From positions 10,923 to 36,642 of the forward strand of contig NWUY0300052107.1 in the NCBI GenBank assembly GCA_004151065.3: a stretch of 25,720 bases of DNA, read 5' to 3'. Numbering within the stretch: the first letter of the stretch is position 1; the number at the start of each line of letters is the position of its first letter. Below, in pieces: positions 1 to 8,422 of this stretch. The position numbers and the translations under genes were made by a program. This DNA is from Larix sibirica (taxonomy: Eukaryota; Streptophyta; Pinopsida; Pinales; Pinaceae). The notes under the pieces were generated by a model. It was not told the origin of the DNA, ran no database searches, and was given only the letters and a program-made list of their open reading frames with translations.

Positions 1-2890
1 TATGACATAGAAATTATAGGTAAGTACAATTCAACAATGAAAATAAGCTCACCTGTAATAAATTAATGCATTATCCATTTACATATTCAACCATATCAAC
101 ACATAAAACATATTTTCTACCCATAATTGAATAATAATAGATGTTATATGGGAAATTACAACAAAATTCATATACAATATTTCTTTGTGCAACAATTACA
201 TTTCCTTCATGGTTCCAACCTCTTTTGAGATACCCACAAGGCCATTTACCCCAAATTGGCATGATTGGAAATTAATTTACATAACAAAGGTAGAATTATG
301 CCCTCTACATTACCATATGGCTATAACAACCTTCATATGTACATATACATTTTTACTAGCTATCCCAGGGTGCACTCCTAAATCCAATGCTAATTCCATA
401 TTTTAATTCTCTTCACTTAAACATATAATATTTTAACACAGCATGGCCACATATATTAATCTACAACAATTAAACAATAGTAGCTCAATTACTTATTTGA
501 TTTAATGAATGCACTTGGGGAAATAATTCCATGGGAGCATTTTTCCTACTAGACATAGACATTAGCTCATGTAGATTCCACCCTTGTGTTGGGCAATGAA
601 ACAACAAGGAAAAAATTATTCGCTATGGTCTTTATTTCCTTCACTCAACCCACCTTTTAAATATTACAACCATGGAATTCTCCTCCAACCCATTTCCACA
701 ACAACCATCCCACTCACCAACCTCTCATTCCCCTTAAGCCTACACAACACAAGGAATGAGATCCCCTTCAATGCTAAATGATTCCTCGAGATATTCCACT
801 CCCTCAAATTCTCCAATGCAGATTGGCCATAAAACCTCTATTATTGGGAACCAAGGAAAAATCTGTTGTAACTCAACCATGGTAATTTCTACATACATTC
901 ATAGCAACAATACTATGGCAACACCATCTCTCTCTCGATATCATGCCTAATATAACACCAAAATTCTAGTATACACCACACCAGCTCCCCCATGAGAGAA
1001 TCAATGATTTTTTTGAAAGGTAAAGTAACTCCTTACCTAAGGCTTGCATGAACAATATGTGCCCACCCATAAAGCTTGGAATAACGAAACATAAGGCACA
1101 TATGACAAAGAAAAATGAAGACTTTGGGAACTAGACACATGTCAATTCAAATAAATAATATTTATTGGACTCGCCTATATTTCCTCTCTCATTGATTCAT
1201 TATCCCCATGGTGCTCCTAAGGAAATATAACCCCAAGTGCACCTTTTATTATTATATTATTATTAATATATTTCATTTTAATTTTAACATAATCAAATAT
1301 TAACTCATGTACCACATACTTACACGTTATGGTCATATGCTCATAGGTGGTATTATGATCGTGGCACTTTTAATGGAACAAGAGAAAAAACCATCGCGAC
1401 CAAGTGTTTGTGGGTGGTAATTGCACATCCATTTCACCCAAGACGTTAGCCTAGTCGAACTTGCTGCAAGAGACTTCACTAGATCATTTTCCCATTCCTT
1501 TTTCATTTCTTATTCCATGACAAACTCCTTTTTTGTAAACCCCAGCATTCATGCTTTTAGTCACAAGGTTGGTGTCTCCAATTGTACTTCTTCAGCCATA
1601 TCCCCCATGTATATTTTTTCATGCGAGTGATCCTCCATTAGTTCACTACTTGAGATGGTGGACTCTTATCAGAAGTGTGGACCAAATTTCCTTCTCTACC
1701 ATATACAATTGATGAATTCTTTGAATTTAATAGCTATGTGGATTTGCACCTATTATATGGTAACTACAATATTGTTATAAAAGGGTGCCAGTACTTCAAA
1801 TTACATCTTGTGGACAACAAACTAGTTATGTAATATAAATCTTAGTTCAAGATGAAAAGTGGTCACCTACTATTAATGTTTGACATATGTTGCCTGCTGG
1901 TTTTCTATACTAAAATAGAGGGAAACCTTGACTATCAAACATATAAGTAACGAGGACAACTAAGATGCAATAGATAAAGAAAATAATAGAAACATATATT
2001 TCATTCTAGAGGAAAGGGGTTGACAAGGGAGGGGAACAATATTGGCATCCAAAGATAACCTATTGGGGAAAATGTCTTGAAGGATTTGGACAAGCCCTTT
2101 ATAAACATTAATTCCTCAAGAAATGAATATGTCCATCCATAGTACAATAAATAAGCATAAATATTGATCTACACCCCACACATGATGTCATGGAAGCATA
2201 CTCTAGGAAGAATGTCCACACTATTGAGGATTGCTACATTTGATCTATATGTAACGAGTCTAGAGGTGCATTTCTCCAAGGGATGATGTTGTAGAGGGAC
2301 AAATGCTCATAATACAATCACTAAATCCATATTGTGCAATATAGTTGGGTAGGGCAAAGGGAAACATTTATTGCAATTTAGATGCTACCATTGAGTCTTA
2401 CAAGGTAGAGGTTAAATGATGGAAGCCCGCTAGAACATCAAAGCTAAACAAAGGTTTGAACATAAATTGTTTATGTTCATTGGTGCTAATAACAACATAT
2501 AAGCATGATCACCAAAATTAAGAATAAAAATTCACACTTTCATAGCCAAATTCGTAGATACAAACACTAATATTTGATTTTCATAATGCAATTCTGCACT
2601 TTGAAATATCAATATTTACATTTTTAAAATAAATTTCACACTTTTGAAATCTAAATTCTAACTTTTAGTTCTAAATTTCATGAAATGAACATTAATTTAG
2701 AACCATGAAGACCATTTTTTTCATAATAGAGAAGAGAATGACAACACTTAATAAAGCTATACAATTCTCACCACTTGAAATCAAAATTGGTGTTTGCTTT
2801 AGATTACTTAGTAAGAAAAGGGTTCATGTTTCTGTTTTTGTTTTTTTTCATTTTTTATTTATTTTTTATTTTAAAGCTCTATGCACATTA
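1..2890. other. AT-rich intergenic DNA, no gene recognised
   Basis: I read both strands and found only short open frames (under 75 codons) with no recognisable motif. The first 1 kb is poor in G on the plus strand (rich in A, C and T). From about 2480 to 2700 the sequence becomes a low-complexity mix of short, loosely similar phrases of the type ATTTCACACTTTT. This is probably old, unidentifiable repeat sequence. Confidence 0.5.
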
Positions 2891-2894
2891 GCTT

Positions 2895-2984
2895 GATAAT
2901 GTATTACATTTAAGAAGAAGGAGGCTCTTATATTTTTAGTGTGATAATGCACCACATTTTAAGAAGGAGGCTCTTATTTTTTAA
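2895..2984. repeat. Diverged 48-bp tandem duplication
   Basis: Two adjacent units start with GATAAT at 2895 and 2943. Both continue with an ACATTT..AAGAAG..GGAGGCTCTTAT core. They differ by several substitutions and a small indel, so the duplication is old. No function is suggested. Confidence 0.7.
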
Positions 2985-3080
2985 TTGAACATTTAGAATT
3001 AAATCTAGTTTGTATAACAAGTTTGATTAAAAATACTTAAAATAGATTTTTATTCAATTTTTTTCTTAATTTAAATGTAA

Positions 3081-3101
3081 AATAATAATAATAATAATAA
3101 T
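3081..3101. repeat. (AAT)7 microsatellite
   Basis: Seven uninterrupted AAT units lie in a strongly AT-rich stretch that continues to about 3190, including a short (TA)n run near 3131-3140. Confidence 0.9.
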
Positions 3102-3459
3102 TTTATATTATAAATTTAAAAATAAAAATTATATATATATGATAGACATTTTTATTTTTCTTAATTTACTAATGTTTATTATAATAAATTAAATCAAACA
3201 ACCATATGGGGTTATTTTACCGTTACCTTGTTTTAAAAAACATAAGAAATTAGAACTCTAGTTTCGAGTTCAAATATTTACACATTTCTTTTAAATGGTC
3301 CTCATCAACGTACGATGAAAGCACCTTTCGGTTGAGAATCAAGGTATTTATTTTTTAACTAAATAAAGATCTAACCGAACTTCAATTGCATTAAACGATA
3401 TAAAAAAGCAAAGATATGCCCACCTATAAAAGTAAAGATATAAAAAAAAAGAGGATACC

Positions 3460-3630
3460 CATGGATTTGTGTGGGGTTTAGTTCTCATCAGATTATTGGT
3501 TCAAATTTCATGGGAGAGGTTGAGGATGGGAGTTATCATTATTCTGCGGGGTGTTCCGTCAAACATTTAAGTTAACCCTAACCTAGATGAAAAATCTTAA
3601 TAAAGAATTTTCCTTAGAAAAAAGATAAAA
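3460..3630 (+). mobile_element. Possible tRNA-derived SINE
   Basis: A GGTTCAAATTTC phrase near 3499 resembles a pol III B box (GGTTCRANNCC). A weak A-box-like GTGTGGGGTTT lies about 33 bases upstream, the spacing expected in tRNA-derived SINEs. The stretch is followed by an A-rich end (AATAAAGAATTTTCC.. then A6) near 3600-3627. The A box is poor and no target-site duplication could be defined, so this is tentative. It could equally be a chance match in old repeat DNA. Confidence 0.3.
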
Positions 3631-3639
3631 GTTCCAAAT

Positions 3640-4120
3640 ATGATGACTCACACATATACTATTCAACCTTCCATATATATATACATACTAACTATTATCT
3701 CTCTATATAAGATACTATTATTCTAATTACGATTTAAATTAGTAGTAGTTTAAACATGTTATGATTTGAGTTTTTTTCAGTCATGTCTTTTCGATCATTT
3801 TTATTTAAAATCTAGTAAACAATTTGAGAAAAGTTGTAAATATAAGTTGTTGAGATTATGCAATCTATGTGCAATAAGGATATTTGAAAGCATTCAATTT
3901 ATTTATGGATTCAAATATGCAATTTAATCAATGAAAATTTGCAATTTTACTAAAGATTGTACTTGAATTTTGATCATAATAGTTGGAAAAAATCGAACGT
4001 ATAACTTTTAACTACTTTCTTAAATTATAATTTGAATAATATATTTTTAAATCTTTATATGTTGATAAGATATCAAACTGCACAAAACCCTTGATATAAC
4101 AACCTATTTGGGGAATTCCA
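3640..4120. other. AT-rich spacer, nothing recognised
   Basis: This stretch is strongly AT-rich, without a usable reading frame on either strand and without a clear repeat. It ends where the 3' terminus of a minus-strand LINE begins. Confidence 0.5.
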
Positions 4121-4122
4121 AG

Positions 4123-4740
4123 TTTTTCTCCTCGAAAAAAAAGATTGCAATTTCGTATTAAATACGAAACCACATTTTGTAGAGACTAGTCAGCCTTACA
4201 GAAACGAACCAAAAGGTTTCTAGGTGCATTAAGCACAAATACATCATTGCTCATAAAGCAAAAAAGATGAAAAAGGGTGCATAGACCTAAAGGCCTTCCA
4301 TCCATGTAATTAAACACATATACATCAAAGCTCATAAGAGCCAAATAGCTAATAAAAAAATCAAGAAAACACCATGTTATAGGGATTCAAAGGGATTCAA
4401 AGAGCACATTACAAAAAATGCTCAAAGAGCACAAAAAAAAAAATCCTAGTCAAGCGACGAACAGACATGTCACACTCTGGAGCCACCCACAATCTATGTC
4501 GAACAGAAGCAACGCGCCAAAAGGGACCATGGTTAGAAAAATCCACAAGGAAACCAACAAGGAGATTACTACATTGTGTCTCAAACTAGGAGGGGAAATG
4601 CACCTAATCAACAAACCACATCGCCATCCACCTCAAAATGCCACCTCTGAGCATGCCCACGGGAGGTTGTATCAAGCCACCTCCATCGAGGGCCACGCCC
4701 ACGGGTCAAACTCATCACCACTGCCAAAATAGATAAGCTT
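4123..4740 (-). mobile_element. LINE (plant L1-type) 3' end, minus strand
   Basis: Read on the minus strand, the last 60 bases have the layout of a plant L1 3' terminus: a TTTAATACGAAATTGCAATC phrase, a T8 run, then CG, five bases and a short A run at 4127-4123. The same layout ends the better preserved LINE at 7058-8407. Upstream is T- and G-rich sequence like a LINE 3' untranslated region. No RNase H or reverse transcriptase coding survives, so this is probably a strongly 5'-truncated copy. The left boundary is set by the short A tail; the right boundary near 4740 is a guess. An open frame on the plus strand at 4418-4732 has no family resemblance and is treated as chance. Confidence 0.5.
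4228..4345. repeat. Imperfect 81-bp duplication within LINE 3' region
   Basis: The phrase ATTAAGCACAAATACATCA (4228) recurs as ATTAAACACATATACATCA (4309). Both are followed by a GCTCATAA phrase. The 81-base period and the divergence indicate an old internal duplication in the LINE 3' untranslated region. Confidence 0.65.
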
Positions 4741-4749
4741 TTCCTCTGA

Positions 4750-6250
4750 CCACGCCCACAAGAGAAACGAGAACAAGCTCACCATCACCAAAACTTGACT
4801 ATGCAAGCTCATATCCAGATAAAACCTTTCCAACACAAGGGAGAGGTGAATGGGGAGGCTAGGGTAAGAACCTAGCTTCCTAAATGGTGTTTCAAAAAAT
4901 AACTCTCAAAACCCTAAGTTGCAGAATGGATTCATGTGTGTGAGTATGAATGGATCTAAATTATGGGTTGCAGTTATGCAAATGATTTAGCCTAAAAACA
5001 TCTCCATATAATGCTATCATATTCTACGATAATAATAAGTAGGTTTAGCTATAAATTGTTATATACTACAGTATAGTAAATCTGATTACTTAATCAAGAC
5101 ATATAAAGATTAAGAACTCAATTATAGTGTGAGAAATCACTTTGCGTGTAAAATTTATTTGTATTTGAGTACGAACGTTATGCATTTACATATGTTTTAT
5201 GGCCAGTATACTAAAATTCCGTTTATGTTTAAGAAGCACATGATGTTTATGCTGATATCGTGTATTGTTTATGGCTATCGTCTAGTTTTGTATCTTGAAC
5301 AAGCACATTTTCATATCTATATTGCACAAATAAATGTATCCTCATTGTATAATAATTCAATTGACAGATTTTATTTATTAGTATTTAAATTAAATTGTCA
5401 CAATTTATATTGGCTAACGAGTAGAAAATACATAAGGTTGCATGCCCACGTTCTACTTTGTTCTGAATAGGTTCCATTCTACTTTATAATCTTTTTACTA
5501 TAAAATCATGAGTACAATGCAAAGTGAGGAAATATATGAGTTCCAAGTTACATGAGGCATAGATATCCTGTTTTTAATTCTTAGAGACAACATGGGAAGG
5601 AATATATATATCTTGATGACCTTAAAGAATAAAAACCTCGCCTTAATGGCCAAAATTTCATGAACAATCAATCTCTACTTAAGAACTAGGGACCCCCTTT
5701 AAAGACTCTCGTCCAAACCTGCTCCAAATCGAAAGAAACCCAAAAAAAATATCATCCCAGCTATGAGAAGGAGCAACTTCCTTTCAATTTCTAGTTGACC
5801 TCTATCAAGTTGCTGAGAGATTTTTCTATTGCCCACGAAGCATCAATTTGCATAATAGTTTTAATTACTTAAGCATGAAAAATGTAACCGCAAACTTCCA
5901 CATCAAGCCTAACCCCTTAAGCTTAACCAGATCTTCGATTAGCTTTACAAAATCCATGGAAATTGTATGAAATTTGGTCCTCTTCTCATAGCATCAATTT
6001 TATGGCACAACAAGGATTTTTTGTTTATTAAAATCCTCCCCAAGGGATTTCAAGAGTTTTGACAGCAGTCTTTGATGCAACATAGGTGAGGATTTCTTTA
6101 TATGTCATGCATGGGTCCCCACCAATGCATGGGTTTGGTTCCCCATCAATGTCTTCAATCAGAATTTGTGACATTGCAAAGGAAGATTCTAAGTACATAG
6201 TGAACTTTGAATTTTGTTTGTTTAAATTAATATTAAAAATAGAGTAATAA
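4750..6250. other. No recognised gene
   Basis: I found no protein family here. A plus-strand frame at 5129-5470 (113 codons, rich in Ile, Tyr and His) and a minus-strand frame at 6028-6297 (89 codons) are open but show no motif and have AT-driven composition. A minus-strand reading at about 5690-6000 has few stops and several Trp codons and may be an old element remnant, but I could not assign it. Confidence 0.4.
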
Positions 6251-6253
6251 TGA

Positions 6254-6420
6254 TCTAGATGGATATCGGTGGCCACCCACCTATTCCATTGGCTCAAAAC
6301 AGATTTTCCAGTTTGGAATTTTTTTAGGTCAGAGGACTACTCCAGATAGGTATCGATGTCCACCCACCTATTCCACGAGCTCAAGACAATTTTTCCAGTT
6401 TGGTAGTTTTTACGGATTTT
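6254..6420. repeat. 87-bp direct tandem duplication
   Basis: CCACCCACCTATTCCA occurs exactly at 6273 and 6360. The flanks also match: GATGGATATCGGTGG versus GATAGGTATCGATGT before it, and GCTCAA..ACA.TTTTCCAGTTTGG after it. The two units are about 85% alike by eye. The duplication lies at the left edge of LTR-like sequence. Confidence 0.8.
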
Positions 6421-6905
6421 CATGTAAAACATTTATGTGATAATTTTAAGTCTCTGAACGATGTTTTTTGGAAACACCATAGTATAGAGTAACCAATGGT
6501 AATGTAGACATATGGGATAAATTTGTACATCTCGGCAATACCTTTCCAATGGGCTACTGAGAGCCCTAAATGGAGATTTTATGCAAAAGTTATGCCCCTG
6601 AGAAGCTCACACCTCAACTAACCACCTCGAAGCCCGCAAACGTTTTTACAATTCATCCCCTAGGGTTAGTACTTTGCATATTTAGGGTTTTTTCTCTCAT
6701 GCTTCTGATAAAAGTCCCCTTCGGCCTCCTTTCGTAATCAGCTTGTGACGAATGAGTGTAGCCACCACATCTCTGAAACAAAGATAAAACTACCACCATT
6801 CTAACTACTTACTTTACAATTTGTTCTATTTTATCTAGTTAATAGAATTTGAGTTTAGTGTATCATTGTGATTCCTACATTATATTTGTGTATGTGGTTC
6901 TATAT
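6421..6905 (+). mobile_element. LTR-like fragment (possible solo or broken LTR)
   Basis: This stretch is compositionally different from its neighbours and reads like the promoter half of a plant LTR. A TAGGGTTTTTTCTC phrase precedes a TATA-like GATAAAAGTCCCC near 6706. Next comes GTAATCAGCTTGTGACGAATGAG, which resembles the transcribed R region of conifer LTRs, and then a T-rich run ending in CATTCTCACA near 6928. No coding is seen on the plus strand, no matching second LTR was found in the window, and no primer-binding site follows. The orientation and identity are inferences from general layout only. Confidence 0.3.
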
Positions 6906-6913
6906 ATGCTCTT

Positions 6914-7042
6914 TCATTTCATTCTCACATAAATCCAGATCATGGGCAATATATCTGCAAGCCAATGCCAAATATCATATACTACATGTTCATCAATGAC
7001 CCAATCCTGATGCTCAACATCCCATTCCACAATGGATTTTGT
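6914..7042 (-). pseudogene. Short open minus-strand frame, possible C-terminus of the gypsy extra ORF
   Basis: On the minus strand a frame with many Trp, Asp, His and Val codons runs to a TGA at 6916-6914. Segments include KSIVEWDVEHQDWVIDE and VVYDIWHWLADILP. The composition is protein-like and unlike the surrounding AT-rich noise. It lies immediately beyond the 5' end of the nested LINE. It has the same orientation as the extra reading frame that stops being readable at 8423 on the far side of the LINE. I infer that it is the interrupted C-terminal part of that frame, but it has no recognised domain and the reading phase across the LINE is uncertain. Confidence 0.35.
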
Positions 7043-7057
7043 CAATTGCACATGGAT
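7043..7057. repeat. Candidate target-site duplication, left copy
   Basis: CAATTGCACATGGAT matches CAAATTTCCATGGGT at 8408-8422 in 10 of 15 positions without gaps. The two copies bracket the LINE. The divergence is high, so the assignment is tentative. Confidence 0.35.
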
Positions 7058-7134
7058 TTACTGATAGGCTAGTTGAGCTACCTCCTAATTATTATCCACC
7101 TTTATAATCATTTTTTCAACTTTAGAGGTGGACT

Positions 7135-8094
7135 CATGCATCCAATCAATAAGCTATGGAGTAAAAATTTGGAAATGGCATATACCTCTAAAGTTGGCAT
7201 GTTTTTTGTGACTTTGTTTGAGAAATCGTATCCTCACCTGGGACAACTTGTTGAAGAGGCGTTTTTGCGGTCCCAGTTTTAAGTTGCATACTCTGTGCCT
7301 ATGCTGATGAGACTGTGACACATATTTTTGTGCACTGTCCCTTCTTAATTTCTATTTGGAAGATGTGTCAAGCTACTCTGAACTGTGCAACTATTTGGAA
7401 TGGTCTTACTTTTCTGGAAACTATGCGGAATTGGGCTCACCTGAAGTCTTCATTCCGCGAGCTTCCTCTTTTTGTCATATGGGAGGTTTGGAAGTGCAGG
7501 AATGCAGCTCTCTTTCAGGGAACTCGTCCCAATCCCCACCCGGTTTTTATTAAAGCCATTGCTTTATTCAAGGTCTATTATAGAAGAATGGATTATAAAA
7601 AACATTGAATTCTTATTCCTCCGGTCTTTGAATCCGACATTTCTGTGGGGTTTTTTGATGGGGAGCAGTAGCATGGATTATGTGGGGCGGGAATGGTTCT
7701 TCACATTCGGAGGGGACATTATCTATTTTTGCGGATGGGTGCTGGACCTGGTTCAAATACTATGGCTGAATTGCTAGCCCTTTGGGGGATTTTATGGTGT
7801 GCTCGTCGTTGTGGGTTACTTAGACTCCAGGTGGTCGGTGACTCTCTTTGCATTATCAACTAGATTTGTGGGAAGGCCGCTTTAAATGTTATTCAATTGG
7901 AGCAGTGGAAGACTCGTATCCTGGAGTTAAGGGCATCATTCGAAATGGTCTCCTTCTCACATTTGTATCGGGAGTTCAATCATGAGGCAGATCGATTATC
8001 GAAGCTGCCCATTGGTGCTTTGGACGGGGTTCTACACTTCGTGGATTTTGTGGATTACTCGCAGGTGGACGAAGGAGACTTCCATCTCTTCTAA
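7135..8094 (+). pseudogene. LINE ORF2 C-terminus: reverse-transcriptase zinc-binding domain plus RNase H
   Basis: From 7261 to the TAA at 8092-8094 the frame is continuous. It is interrupted only by TGA 7606-7608, TAG 7669-7671 and TAG 7861-7863. The N-terminal part shows the zf-RVT pattern: CILC, then DETVTHIFVHCPF and a Trp. The RNase H part (RVT_3 type) follows. It keeps Asp in FFDG (7657), Glu in MAELLALWG, Asp in VVGDSLCII, and the final REFNHEADRLSK motif, so all four metal-binding acids are present. Upstream of 7275 the reading shifts frame (DNLLKRRF-like segment near 7242, KVGMFF segment near 7190). The stop at 7861 sits where related elements usually have Trp. The protein would cleave RNA in RNA-DNA hybrids during target-primed reverse transcription; this copy cannot make it. 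Confidence 0.85.
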
Positions 8095-8379
8095 CAGGAC
8101 TCTCCCTTCTATTTTCGGTATTACTGGTGGCTTTCTGTAAGGGTCTGCGGTCATTTGTGGACCTTGTGAATTTTTGTTGAAAGTTATGTTTGCACATGCT
8201 TGGTGCTAGATTTTTTTAGGTTAATGCTTTCTTGGTAGTTTCATTTCTACTTCTCGGCAGTTACAACAATTTGTGCTATGTGTTGATTTTGTAATGATTT
8301 TGCAACTGGGGATTTTAAGGTACTCCTTACCTGAATCTCTTTGATGTAACTTTGATTCCATAAGAATAACAAGTTACAT

Positions 8380-8398
8380 TTTTTTCGGCTTGAAAAAA
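8380..8398 (+). other. LINE 3'-terminal inverted repeat
   Basis: TTTTTTC and GAAAAAA pair perfectly around a five-base loop (GGCTT) at the very end of the LINE. The minus-strand LINE at 4123-4142 ends in the same arrangement with a different loop (GAGGA). Part of the A run may simply be the poly(A) tail. Confidence 0.5.
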
Positions 8399-8407
8399 CC
8401 ATCCCTA

Positions 8408-8422
8408 CAAATTTCCATGGGT
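8408..8422. repeat. Candidate target-site duplication, right copy
   Basis: CAAATTTCCATGGGT is the partner of 7043-7057, 10 of 15 positions identical. It lies about nine bases beyond the A6 tail of the LINE. Confidence 0.35.

Larger units (their letters stand above)
7058..8407 (+). mobile_element. 5'-truncated plant L1-type LINE
   Basis: The element contains only the end of ORF2 (zinc-binding linker and RNase H) plus a 3' untranslated region of about 300 bases. The endonuclease and reverse transcriptase are absent, as expected for a copy truncated at its 5' end during reverse transcription. The 3' end has GTAACTTTGATTCC and AAGAATAACAAGTTACA phrases, then T7, CG, five bases and A6 at 8379-8398. 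A degenerate 15-bp direct repeat flanks it. With three internal stops and one or two frameshifts it is clearly younger than the minus-strand gypsy element around it. The exact left boundary depends on accepting the candidate duplication. Confidence 0.75.

Noticed and set aside
4418-4732. 104-codon plus-strand frame, His- and Lys-rich
   Set aside because: It lies antisense to a LINE 3' region, has no motif, and is explained by the composition of the opposite strand.
5129-5470. 113-codon plus-strand frame
   Set aside because: Ile/Tyr/Leu/His-rich product typical of AT-rich non-coding DNA, with no domain or nearby coding signal.
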